Source: Shimia sp049116215 (GTDB lineage Bacteria; Pseudomonadota; Alphaproteobacteria; Rhodobacterales; Rhodobacteraceae). Taken from it: a stretch of 64,000 nucleotides of DNA. The notes under the pieces are model-generated. The model ran no database searches, had not been told where the DNA came from, and saw only the letters and a program-made list of their open reading frames with translations. The stretch is taken from contig NZ_JAGDZB010000001.1 in NCBI RefSeq assembly GCF_049116215.1, forward strand, positions 868,001 through 932,000, in the 5' to 3' direction. Both the position numbers and the translations under genes were made by a program. Shown here piece by piece: positions 52,930-61,885 of the stretch (its first letter is position 1; each line of letters starts with the position of its first letter).

Positions 52930-55380
52930 TCAGAGTTGTGCGATCACATTCTTGAGTTGCGCCAGCTTGATGGGTTTGGCCATGTGGGCATTCATGCCGC
53001 TGTCCAGGCAGGCTTCGCGGTCTTCAGGGGCCGAATGGGCGGTAAGACCAATAATATGGGTTTGGAAATCCCCGTTTGCGTCTTCCAGTCGGCGGATTTC
53101 GCGGGTGGCTTCCAGGCCATTCATCACTGGCATGGAGACATCCATCAGCACCAAATCCGGATGGCAATCGCGGTAGATTTCCACAGCCTCTTCCCCGTCA
53201 CTGGCGGAATGGTGGCTGACGCCCAGACGGCTGAGGAAGATTTCGATCAGTTTCCGGTTGGTCTTATTGTCATCCACAATCAGGATTGTTTTTTCGGAAA
53301 CGGGCGCCTTCAGTTCAGCCGCAACCGGCTTGCTTTGCACCCCGTTTGCGGTGCCCACAACCGTCTCAGGCGGCTCGGTAAGTGGCGTTTTCGGGCGCAC
53401 AAGGGGTGTTTGTAGAGCTTCCAGAAGTTTCGGAGCCTGCACCGGTTTGATGACTTCGCCGGTGGTCAGGTGGGTTTCCTCTCCTGTGTGATGGATAGCA
53501 TCGTTCATCGGGCGCAATACAACCACACGGGTGGGGGCGTCGCCTTTGGCAGCGTGGATGGCACGGAAAAGATCCTGACGATCCATGTCCGGCAGGCCCA
53601 TTTCGGTCAGAATTAGGTTGTATGGCGCGGCGGCTTCCTGTGCCTCGTGAATGGCCTCCAGCGCGCCCTTGGCGCTGTCGTAGGTATCCACCTGACCATT
53701 CCAGGAGGAAATCACTTCGTTCATCACAAACAGTGCTGTTGGTTCGGATTGCAGCACCAGGACCTTCATCTGGTTCAGGTCCGCGTTGTCGGTTGGTTGC
53801 GACGGCAGCGGTGTGTCCGGTTGGGACAGAGGCACATTGAAAGTGAAGGTTGTGCCGGTGCCGACAGTGGATTTCACCCAAATGCGGCCGCCCATGAGTT
53901 CGACAAATCCTTTGGCAATTGCCAGGCCAAGTCCGGTGCCCTGATGTTTGCGGCTGTAGGAGCCGTCGACCTGGGTGAATTGATCAAACACTGAGGCAAG
54001 TTTTTCTTCAGGGATGCCACAGCCAGTGTCACAAACGTCCACCTGCATAAAGGGTTGGCCGTTTTCGTCCTTCAGCGTGGCATTGATCAGCACATAACCT
54101 TCGTCAGTGAATTTCAGTGCGTTGCCAACTAGATTGATGATCACCTGCTTAAGGCGAGATTCATCGCCAAGCAGGGATTTCGGCACATCTGGCGCAACCC
54201 GGGTGATGAGATCCACCCCCGCTTGACCAGCCTGATAAGACAACATTTGCGCCGTGTTCTCGACCAACTCCAACGGGCGGTAGGCTTCCTCCCGCAGGGT
54301 CATATGCCCGCTGTCAATCTTGGAGAAGTCCAGAATGTCGTTGATGATATTGAGCAATGTGGTGCCAGACGTATGGATTGAATCCACGAGGCCCAGTTGA
54401 TTGCTGGAGAGGTCCGTATCTGACAGAAGTTCGGTCATGCCGAGCACACCGTTCATAGGGGTGCGGATCTCATGGCTCATGCGGGCGAGGAACTGTGATT
54501 TGGCCTTCTCGGCGGTTTTGGCCTGTTCGGCCACAACCTGCAGTTCGGCGTTTTTGGCATTGAGGTCGTCCGAGGAAATCTCCAGCTTGGTTTGGGTGTC
54601 TTCTAAGGATTTCACCCAAGCGCGCAGGTTGCCCAGCATCAGGTTGAAGCTGTCGGCGAGGCTTTCGACCTCATCATTGGTCCGGATCACAATGGACTGG
54701 TTCAGGTTGCCTTTGGCGGCGCGTTCGGTCGCGCTGTTGAGGCGGGCAAGAGGTTCGGTCAGGCGGCGGGAAATCCAGATCGACAGCAAAATACCGGTGA
54801 GAGTGAAGAACACGCCAAACATCAGGTTGCGGCGCAGCACCAGATTGACCTCGCGGTTGGCAGCGGTGCCGTCCAGATCAAAGCGGATGGTGCCGTAGTT
54901 TACGTTGCCGTAGATCGCCGGGACCGCGACCTGAATGCGTCCCTCTAAGTTGCGGATATGGGTTGTTTCGGAGGCGACGGCTTCGTTCACAAGCGCGTCT
55001 TCGACCCTGCCCAAGAACAAGGCGTTGCCCTCAGAAGAGCCGTTGACCAGAAGAAACCCTTCCGGATCAATGAAGCGCAATGACAGAATGTCCGGTTGGC
55101 GCATCAGCTCCTGATAGATGATGTCGAGCTCTGCGGGGCGGCCTTCAAACAGGTAGGGAAGAGTGACTTCCTGTATGAGAATGCCAAGTGAGTCCGAGCG
55201 CTCTGAGAAGCGGGTGTGCACCAATTCCAGCTGAGTGATGGTGTTCAGGTAGATCAAGGTTGAGACAAAGGCCCCAATCATCAGGCCGAAGTACAACGTC
55301 ATCCGACGTCCCAGACCGTACGTCAGGGATTTTCGCATTTTTAACATGCGGGTGTTGGTTTTGTCGTCAGTTGCGGACAT
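52930..55380 (-). CDS. Hybrid sensor histidine kinase with two receiver domains
   Basis: An 816-residue membrane kinase. It has TM1 at 26-48, a periplasmic sensor domain at about 49-185, TM2 at 186-205 and a HAMP domain. HisKA follows with His303 (FLARMSHEIRTPMNG), then HATPase (GDESRLKQVIINLVGNALKF, DTGCGIP). Receiver one (538-655) lacks the N-terminal acidic pair and has Glu593 where Asp is expected. Receiver two (697-816) is intact with Asp747 (LVLMDVSMPVMNG). No Hpt domain is seen. The upstream PhnD-like gene ends two bases before its ATG, so they form a unit. Confidence 0.94.
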   Translation of the reverse strand: MSATDDKTNTRMLKMRKSLTYGLGRRMTLYFGLMIGAFVSTLIYLNTITQLELVHTRFSERSDSLGILIQEVTLPYLFEGRPAELDIIYQELMRQPDILSLRFIDPEGFLLVNGSSEGNALFLGRVEDALVNEAVASETTHIRNLEGRIQVAVPAIYGNVNYGTIRFDLDGTAANREVNLVLRRNLMFGVFFTLTGILLSIWISRRLTEPLARLNSATERAAKGNLNQSIVIRTNDEVESLADSFNLMLGNLRAWVKSLEDTQTKLEISSDDLNAKNAELQVVAEQAKTAEKAKSQFLARMSHEIRTPMNGVLGMTELLSDTDLSSNQLGLVDSIHTSGTTLLNIINDILDFSKIDSGHMTLREEAYRPLELVENTAQMLSYQAGQAGVDLITRVAPDVPKSLLGDESRLKQVIINLVGNALKFTDEGYVLINATLKDENGQPFMQVDVCDTGCGIPEEKLASVFDQFTQVDGSYSRKHQGTGLGLAIAKGFVELMGGRIWVKSTVGTGTTFTFNVPLSQPDTPLPSQPTDNADLNQMKVLVLQSEPTALFVMNEVISSWNGQVDTYDSAKGALEAIHEAQEAAAPYNLILTEMGLPDMDRQDLFRAIHAAKGDAPTRVVVLRPMNDAIHHTGEETHLTTGEVIKPVQAPKLLEALQTPLVRPKTPLTEPPETVVGTANGVQSKPVAAELKAPVSEKTILIVDDNKTNRKLIEIFLSRLGVSHHSASDGEEAVEIYRDCHPDLVLMDVSMPVMNGLEATREIRRLEDANGDFQTHIIGLTAHSAPEDREACLDSGMNAHMAKPIKLAQLKNVIAQL

Positions 55381-55382
55381 GG

Positions 55383-56288
55383 TTAGTTTATCCCCGCGTC
55401 TTCGAGGTCCTGCAGGATCTCGAATATAGGTGCAAAAGTGCGTTTTGATCCCGCAGCAAATTCATCAAATCCTGCACTGTTTTGGAAGTTTTTGAGAACG
55501 CTTTGACCGTTTTTCGAAGTGGACATGACTTTGAGAGTGTAGCGCAATTCATCCAAGAGCGCTTCCGGCAGTCCGGGGCGGTGCATCAGCACGCTGCGCG
55601 GAAATCTCTCCGAGATCGCAATCACGCGGAATTCATCAGGGCGGGCTTCCATGAGGTCCAGGTAGTTTCTTTGATTTGTGGCACCGGCGTCGGCACGTCC
55701 GGCGGCCACCGCAAACATCGTGTTTTTGTCATTGTAGGTCAAAAAGTATCCAACCTCTTCGCCGTTATGAGAGGACGTTGGCGCCCGTAATTTTTTGATG
55801 CGCAGCCCAGCAGTGAGCAGCATATGGGCGGGGACAATAAAACCGGAGGAAGAATCGTAGTCCTCTAGCGCTATGCGTTTGCCGCGCAAGTCGTCCAGCG
55901 ACGTGATGCCGCTGTCGACATGGGTGAAAATCACAGCGTAGTAGCTGGCTTGTCCGTCTTTCCAGTGGCGCAGGAACGGCACACCACCGGAGAGCTGGGC
56001 CACTTTGGCAACCACCATTGGGCTGTCGATGAAGATGTCGACCTCTTTGCGGGAGATGGCCTCCGCCATGAGCTGTGTGCTTGGATGTACCACCAGGCGC
56101 ACCTCGGAGATGCCATAGTCTTCCAGCTCGTCCTCGAGATAGGTGAGCAGGGGCTCAAAGATCCGCATTTGACCGCGGATGCCTTCGTTTAGGGTGCCAA
56201 GATTCAGAGTCTCTGCCTGCGCCCAGGAGGCGGTCAGCCAGGTCAGGCTGAATACAAAGCAAAGTATGATCCTTTTGAACATCGGCAT
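55383..56288 (-). CDS. PhnD/SsuA-type periplasmic binding protein
   Basis: A 301-residue secreted binding protein with a signal peptide (IILCFVFSLTWLTASWAQA) and the PhnD-like pattern LVVHPSTQLMAEAISRKEVDIFIDSPMVV, with SSSGFIVPAHMLL in the middle. No ABC transporter partner lies nearby. Its gene is joined to the hybrid kinase gene, so it most likely presents a ligand to the kinase rather than feeding transport, as in TtrS/TorS-like systems. The ligand is unknown. Starts at 56288 or 56282 are both possible. Confidence 0.87.
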   Translation of the reverse strand: MPMFKRIILCFVFSLTWLTASWAQAETLNLGTLNEGIRGQMRIFEPLLTYLEDELEDYGISEVRLVVHPSTQLMAEAISRKEVDIFIDSPMVVAKVAQLSGGVPFLRHWKDGQASYYAVIFTHVDSGITSLDDLRGKRIALEDYDSSSGFIVPAHMLLTAGLRIKKLRAPTSSHNGEEVGYFLTYNDKNTMFAVAAGRADAGATNQRNYLDLMEARPDEFRVIAISERFPRSVLMHRPGLPEALLDELRYTLKVMSTSKNGQSVLKNFQNSAGFDEFAAGSKRTFAPIFEILQDLEDAGIN

Positions 56289-56488
56289 CCGAGACGTTTT
56301 ATGACCTCCTAAAGGCGGTATTAGGAAAGTCTAAACCATCGCTTAATGAATGCGGCGAAGAGCCGGAAATCCGCAAATGTGCGGTAATTTTCCTGCAATT
56401 TTTTGTAAAATTGCTTTCTGGCGCCGCCCCGGGAGCCAGAAAAAAACCATGTGATTCGCCTTTGCAGTGCACCATGATCAAAGGTTGC

Positions 56489-56507
56489 CGCGAAAAGTCT
56501 TTTCGCG
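56489..56507. repeat. Perfect inverted repeat CGCGAAAA-GTC-TTTTCGCG
   Basis: An 8-bp perfect inverted repeat with a 3-bp loop, in the 271-bp gap between aglK and the PhnD-like gene. A second, imperfect hairpin CAATTTCCCG / CGGGAAAATTG at 56531-56556 lies just past the aglK stop. Either could help end agl transcription, but neither has a long T-run on the minus strand. Confidence 0.5.
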
Positions 56508-56559
56508 CCAGATATTTGCGGGGGTAACACCAATTTCCCGTTTATCGGGAAAATTGGCG

Positions 56560-57681
56560 CTAATGCGCGTTCTTTTCGATGTGCTTGATCGGTTGGTCGC
56601 GATAGAGCAGCGATTGGGTGTCGGCAAACACATGCACCTTGGAGGGATCGGCCGTCAGCGACACCTGTTTACCTTTGAGGTCTCGGTGGATGCCTTGCAG
56701 TTTGCCAATCACTGGTTCCGCACTGCCTTGTGCTTCAAAATACAGCAGGGTCACTTCGCCCAAAGCCTCGGTGATGTTCACAGTACCGGTGTAGAGAGCG
56801 TCGCCATCGGTAGTGATCAAGTCTTCGGGGCGCACGCCGATGTTGACCTGTCGCCCCATGTCCTCCGGCAAGGAAGGCACGGAGGAGGACGCCGTGCCCC
56901 CAGCATCCAACGCGATTGTGGTGGTCGAGCCGGTGCCGGTGATCTTGCCGGGGAGGAGGTTCATGGCGGGAGAGCCGATGAATTGGGCAACAAATTCATT
57001 TTCAGGACGCTCATAGAGATCCAGCGGCGTGCCAACCTGGGCAATACCACCACCGGCCAACACCACGATGCGGGTGGCCAATGTCATGGCTTCGACCTGG
57101 TCGTGGGTCACGTACACCATGGTGCTGTCGGGCATGGACTCTTTGAGCTGGGCAATCTCGATACGGGTGGCCACACGCAGGGCGGCGTCGAGGTTGGAAA
57201 GCGGCTCGTCAAAGAGGTAGACCTTGGGGTCGCGCACAATGGAGCGGCCAATGGCAACACGTTGACGCTGGCCCCCGGAGAGCTCTTTTGGCAGGCGGTC
57301 AAGCAGGTTGTGCAGCTGAAGCGTTTTGGCGGCTTTGTCGACCCGCGCGTTGATCTCTTCTGTGCTCATCTTGGCAATTTTGAGCGCAAACGACATGTTT
57401 TCGCGCACGGTGAGGTGCGGATAAAGCGCGTAAGATTGGAACACCATGGCAATGCCGCGCTCGGATGGCGGTACATCGTTGACCACAGTGCCATCAATTT
57501 CCAATGTGCCGGAGGTGATGTGCTCCAACCCTGCAATCATCCGCAGCAAGGTGGATTTGCCACAGCCTGAGGGGCCAACAAAGACCACTAGCTCGCCTTT
57601 TTCGATCTCCAGATCGATGTTGGCGAGCACGTTCACCGGGCCGTAGGACTTTGCGACGCCTTTGAGTATGAGATCAGCCAT
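56560..57681 (-). CDS. aglK: Alpha-glucoside ABC transporter ATP-binding protein AglK
   Basis: A 373-residue ATPase of the MalK/UgpC type, with Walker A GPSGCGKST at 36-44, the signature LSGGQRQRVAIGR and Walker B VYLFDEPLSNLD. A C-terminal TOBE/MalK regulatory region follows. It powers uptake of trehalose, sucrose, maltose and related sugars with AglEFG. The ATG at 57681 overlaps the aglA end by eight bases. Confidence 0.95.
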   Translation of the reverse strand: MADLILKGVAKSYGPVNVLANIDLEIEKGELVVFVGPSGCGKSTLLRMIAGLEHITSGTLEIDGTVVNDVPPSERGIAMVFQSYALYPHLTVRENMSFALKIAKMSTEEINARVDKAAKTLQLHNLLDRLPKELSGGQRQRVAIGRSIVRDPKVYLFDEPLSNLDAALRVATRIEIAQLKESMPDSTMVYVTHDQVEAMTLATRIVVLAGGGIAQVGTPLDLYERPENEFVAQFIGSPAMNLLPGKITGTGSTTTIALDAGGTASSSVPSLPEDMGRQVNIGVRPEDLITTDGDALYTGTVNITEALGEVTLLYFEAQGSAEPVIGKLQGIHRDLKGKQVSLTADPSKVHVFADTQSLLYRDQPIKHIEKNAH

Positions 57682-59338
57682 TGCCGTTGTCTCCCGAATT
57701 AGCGCTTTGTGTGACGGCAAACGCAGCTTGCCAGGCGGGTAGGGTCACTGTCGCGCCGTCGCGGCTGATGGTGAAGGGCGCTTTGGGATCGATGGTCCAT
57801 GCACCAGCGGGTAGATCAAAGCTTTGCGCGTCGTCTGAGAGGTTGAAGGCGCAGAGGATGCTTTGGCCGTTGTGTTCACGCACAAAGCGGATGTGGGTGT
57901 CATCAGCATGGAGCAACTCAAAGATGCCTTTTAGAAGCGGCAGCTGCTCTTTGCGGAAGGCGATCAGGCGTCGGTAGAAGTTCAGCATGGAGCTGGGGGT
58001 ATCTTCTTGTGCCTCCACCGACTTTGGCAGGTGTTCGGCGGAGACAGGCAGCCAAGGCTTGCCGTCCGAGAAGCCACCGCTTTGGTTGTCGGATTTCCAC
58101 ACCATTGGTGTGCGACACCCGTCGCGGCCTTTGAATTTCGGCCAGAAACGGATGCCGTAGGGGTCTTGCAGGTCTTCAAAAGCCACGTCCGCCTCTGACA
58201 AGCCAAGCTCTTCGCCTTGGTAAATGCAGACAGAGCCACGCAGGGACATCAGCAAAGCGGCGTAGGTGCGCTGGGCCGCGTCGGAAAGGTTCCAGCGGGA
58301 GCCGTGGCGTTCGACGTCGTGGTTGGAATAGGCCCAGCAGCCCCAGCTGTCGCTGCCGAAGCTTTCGGCGGTTTGCATGACCTCCGCCACGCGGGTGCCG
58401 GTGGGGTGGGCTTGGCATAGCAGGGCAAAATCATAAGCCATATGCAGCTTGTCGCCGCCGCCGGTGTAGGTTGCCTGAATTTCGCTGCCGCGCTGGCTGT
58501 CGCCCACTTCGCCAACGGTGGTGATGGCGTCATACTCGTTGAGCAAGCTGCGCAGGTCTTGCAGGAAGCCAAGGTTTTCCGGCTGGTTCTTATCGTAGAG
58601 GTGTTCCTGATGGTTGTACGGGTTCACGGCGGGCGCGATGTTGTCGTTGCGCTCTTCCAGGGGTAGGGCTGGGTTGTCTCGCAGTTGCGCGTCGCAGTAG
58701 TAGAAGTTCACTGTGTCCAGACGGAAGCCATCCACGCCGCGATCCAGCCAGAAGCGGGCGACATCGAGCAGTTCCTGGCGCACTTCGGCGTTGTGGAAGT
58801 TCAGGTCTGGCTGTTCGGCCAGAAAGTTGTGCAGGAAGTACTGCTGACGGGAGGTGTCCCACTGCCAAGCCGGGCCACCAAAGATGGAGAGCCAGTTGTT
58901 GGGTGGTGTGCCGTCCAGCTTGGGGTCCGCCCAGACAAACCAATCGGCTTTGGCGTTGGTGCGATCTGCACGGCTTTCGATGAACCACGGGTGTTGGTCG
59001 GAAGTGTGGGACAGAACCAGATCGATGATGATCTTGATGCCGAGCTCGTGGGCCTTGGCGATCAGCTCGTCGAAGTCTGAGAGCGTGCCAAACATCGGGT
59101 CGACATCGCGGTAGTCAGACACGTCATAGCCAAAGTCCAACATGGGCGAGGTGAAAAACGGGGACAGCCAGATGGCGTCCACGCCAAGCGAAGCCACGTG
59201 CGGCAGGCGTTGGATGATGCCTGCGAGGTCGCCAATGCCGTCGCCGGTGCTGTCTTGGTAGGAGCGCGGGTAGATCTGATAGATCACCGCACCACGCCAC
59301 CAATCGGGGTCTGTGATGAGTGCGGAATCATTGGTCAT
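57674..59338 (-). CDS. aglA: Alpha-glucosidase AglA (GH13)
   Basis: A cytoplasmic GH13 enzyme of about 554 residues that splits imported alpha-glucosides. Catalytic residues are Asp208 (GVDGFRLDTVN), Glu277 (TVGEVGDS) and Asp341 (YSNHDVERHG), and the N-terminus has GAVIYQIYPRSYQDS. No signal peptide is seen. I choose the ATG at 59338, with AGGA at a good distance; the ATG at 59359 is an alternative. It lies between aglG and aglK in the agl operon. Confidence 0.93.
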   Translation of the reverse strand: MTNDSALITDPDWWRGAVIYQIYPRSYQDSTGDGIGDLAGIIQRLPHVASLGVDAIWLSPFFTSPMLDFGYDVSDYRDVDPMFGTLSDFDELIAKAHELGIKIIIDLVLSHTSDQHPWFIESRADRTNAKADWFVWADPKLDGTPPNNWLSIFGGPAWQWDTSRQQYFLHNFLAEQPDLNFHNAEVRQELLDVARFWLDRGVDGFRLDTVNFYYCDAQLRDNPALPLEERNDNIAPAVNPYNHQEHLYDKNQPENLGFLQDLRSLLNEYDAITTVGEVGDSQRGSEIQATYTGGGDKLHMAYDFALLCQAHPTGTRVAEVMQTAESFGSDSWGCWAYSNHDVERHGSRWNLSDAAQRTYAALLMSLRGSVCIYQGEELGLSEADVAFEDLQDPYGIRFWPKFKGRDGCRTPMVWKSDNQSGGFSDGKPWLPVSAEHLPKSVEAQEDTPSSMLNFYRRLIAFRKEQLPLLKGIFELLHADDTHIRFVREHNGQSILCAFNLSDDAQSFDLPAGAWTIDPKAPFTISRDGATVTLPAWQAAFAVTQSANSGDNGNG

Positions 59339-59407
59339 GGTCGGGTCCTGATAAGTCATGGTTGTGTCCGATAGTGAGGCCCGTTTGGGCCATGTTAGTG
59401 TCTGTTT

Positions 59408-60571
59408 TTACTTGACGGAGCCGGCTAGAAGGCCGCGCACCAGGTAGCGTTGCATTGCAAAGAAGACGAGCAGCGGTACCGAGATGGAAACAAAGGCTGC
59501 TGTGGCGAGGATTTCCCAATTGCCGCCGCGGGTGCCGAGCAATTCGACAATCTGATTGGTCATCACAGTGGTGTTGCCTGTGCTGTCGATCAGGAACACT
59601 TTGGCGACCAGCAGGTCGTTCCAGGTCCAGAGGAATTGGAAGATGGCGAAGGAAGCCAGCGCCGGGAAGGACAGCGGCAGGATGATCTTGGTGAAGATCT
59701 GAAAGTCGGTGGCGCCGTCGACCTTAGCGTTTTCGATAATATCGCGGGGCAGGCCGGACATGTAGTTGCGTAGCAGGTAGATCGCGAGGGGCAGACCAAA
59801 TCCGGTGTGGGCCAGCCAGACGCCAAGATAACCTTTGCCGATGCCAATGTTGAGGTGCAGTTTGAGCAACGGAATAAGTGCCAGTTGCAGAGGCACCACG
59901 AGAAGGCCAACAATCGCTGCGATCAGGAGCGCACGCCCCGGGAATTCCATCCATGCCAGGGCGTAGGCAGCGAAGGCGGCAATCACAATTGGGATGATTG
60001 TGGCTGGAATAGTGACTGTTAGCGTGTTGAGAAACGCCTTGGTCATGCTGTCGTTGCTGTTGCCGGACAGAAGAACCTGATCATAATTGGCCAGGGTGAA
60101 TTCTGGCGGCAAAGTGGCGGTGATGAACACGCGTTGACCGCGCTTTTTCAGCTCTTTGGTGGAGGTGAAGCGGTAGGTGCCAGCGGCGTCCATGGTGAAG
60201 GTCTTGGTGTCTTTGGCAAAGGTGGTGGTTTCACCCACAGCAAAGGCATCCACAGCCTTGGAGGACACGCCAAAACGGGTGATTTCTGCACCCGGCGCCG
60301 GGCCTTCTTCGGAGTCTTCCAGCAGATTGCCTTCGACCACCCAGAGGTCGCCCTCTTGCGTTGCAGCCTCTGCACCGCCGGTGCGCAGTTGTACCACCTG
60401 TTCAGACGGGAACAGGGCTTTCCACCAGCCGGAGGCGGAGATTTGATCAGCCGTGCGGAAGGAGGAGACCAGAAGGCCCACTGTGGGGAACAGCCAGAGC
60501 AGCACCAACGCCACAACGGAGAGGTTCACCGCCCAGGAGAGACCGGATTTGCGTCCTGCGATGTTGTCCAT
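59408..60571 (-). CDS. aglG: Alpha-glucoside ABC transporter permease AglG
   Basis: A 387-residue permease of the MalG type. It has a first membrane segment near 12-33, then an unusually large polar loop of roughly 110 residues before the remaining membrane helices, and the EAA-type loop NAKVDGATDFQIFTKIILPLS. I use the ATG at 60571. It forms the membrane channel with AglF. Confidence 0.93.
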   Translation of the reverse strand: MDNIAGRKSGLSWAVNLSVVALVLLWLFPTVGLLVSSFRTADQISASGWWKALFPSEQVVQLRTGGAEAATQEGDLWVVEGNLLEDSEEGPAPGAEITRFGVSSKAVDAFAVGETTTFAKDTKTFTMDAAGTYRFTSTKELKKRGQRVFITATLPPEFTLANYDQVLLSGNSNDSMTKAFLNTLTVTIPATIIPIVIAAFAAYALAWMEFPGRALLIAAIVGLLVVPLQLALIPLLKLHLNIGIGKGYLGVWLAHTGFGLPLAIYLLRNYMSGLPRDIIENAKVDGATDFQIFTKIILPLSFPALASFAIFQFLWTWNDLLVAKVFLIDSTGNTTVMTNQIVELLGTRGGNWEILATAAFVSISVPLLVFFAMQRYLVRGLLAGSVK

Positions 60572-60582
60572 GATCTCTCTCC

Positions 60583-61809
60583 TCAGCGCATTTCTTTGCG
60601 GGCCTGCACCACGTTCCAAATCAGGATCGGGGAGACGAGCAGCATGATGATGATGGCGCTGGCGGAGCCGACGCCCCAGTCATTGGCGCGGAACAGTTTG
60701 TCGTACATGTAGTTGGCCAAAACTTGGGTTTCCCATTGGCCGTTGGTCATCGCAAAAACGATGTCAAACACCTTGAGCACAACCAGCGTGATGGTGGTCC
60801 AGACCACCACGATGGTGGGCATAATCTGCGGCACCTTGATCTTGAAGAAGATCTGAAACGGATTGGCGCCATCGACAATGGCAGCCTCCACAGTTTCTTC
60901 CGGGATGCCGCGCAGGGCGGCGGAGAGGATCACCATGGCGAAACCAGTTTGGATCCAGATGAGCACCACCATCAGGAAGAAGTTGTTGTAGAACGGCATG
61001 GTGAGCCAGGATTGTGGCTGTCCATAAGGAAGATCTGTGCCGAGTACGTCGAAGATGTTGCGCAGGGCGACGACAGCAATCCAGAGACTGATCAAGCCAG
61101 AAATGGCCCGAAGCGCCTTCACTACAATATTGTCGCTGCCGGACAGGATGGGGCGGAGCAGCAGCCAGCCAATGTAGGCGACCAGGGCGGCAAAGACCGC
61201 AAGGATCACAACTGGGAGCATTTTGAGAAACAAGAGAGAACCAAAGCCGCCATCAAATTGCATCCAGACGGCATTGAGGATGCCGATCTGCTCGTTGCCT
61301 GCGGGGCGGGCGTCATAAACCAGTTTGAAAATCACCGAAGCACCCACAAATGAGATCGCCATCGGCATAAAGATCAATGACTTGGCAAAAGCGCCCCATT
61401 TGATGCGGTCGGTGAGCTGTGCCGCGAGCAGACCAAAAGCGGTGGAGGCGGCGGGCACAACAATCAGCCAAAGCATGTTGTTGCGCATCGCTTCCCAGAA
61501 CTTGGGTTCGGCAAACATCTGTTGGTAGTTGGCGAGGCCTACAAAAGCGCCGTCTTGGGTGCGGTCGGTCAGGGAAAGACGCAAGGTCTCAAACACAGGG
61601 TAGCCGAGATAGAGGCCAAGCGCGACAATGGCAGGGCCAAGGAACAGCCAGGGGCGGACCATATTGGCGCGGTTGATATTGCGCCCCGCGTTTGGGCCGC
61701 TTGCCGGAAACAGAACTTTGTCCAGAAATAGATTGGAGAAGTAGAAATACCCGAGGCATCCGCCCACTCCGATGACGATGGTCACAAGACCCAGCAGTGC
61801 TGGTGACAT
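60583..61809 (-). CDS. aglF: Alpha-glucoside ABC transporter permease AglF
   Basis: A 408-residue permease of the MalF type, with an extra N-terminal helix (LLGLVTIVIGVGGCLGYFYF). The transporter domain contains LTLRLSLTD-like helices and the EAA loop AAIVDGANPFQIFFKIKVPQI. It pairs with AglG, and its end is 11 bp before the AglG start. Confidence 0.93.
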   Translation of the reverse strand: MSPALLGLVTIVIGVGGCLGYFYFSNLFLDKVLFPASGPNAGRNINRANMVRPWLFLGPAIVALGLYLGYPVFETLRLSLTDRTQDGAFVGLANYQQMFAEPKFWEAMRNNMLWLIVVPAASTAFGLLAAQLTDRIKWGAFAKSLIFMPMAISFVGASVIFKLVYDARPAGNEQIGILNAVWMQFDGGFGSLLFLKMLPVVILAVFAALVAYIGWLLLRPILSGSDNIVVKALRAISGLISLWIAVVALRNIFDVLGTDLPYGQPQSWLTMPFYNNFFLMVVLIWIQTGFAMVILSAALRGIPEETVEAAIVDGANPFQIFFKIKVPQIMPTIVVVWTTITLVVLKVFDIVFAMTNGQWETQVLANYMYDKLFRANDWGVGSASAIIIMLLVSPILIWNVVQARKEMR

Positions 61810-61885
61810 GACGCTCTCCCCCCCGAGTTTTGGTTGGCTACCCCGCGCAGAAGTGCGCGAGGCAGCAGTTTGATAAGCGCTAGGC

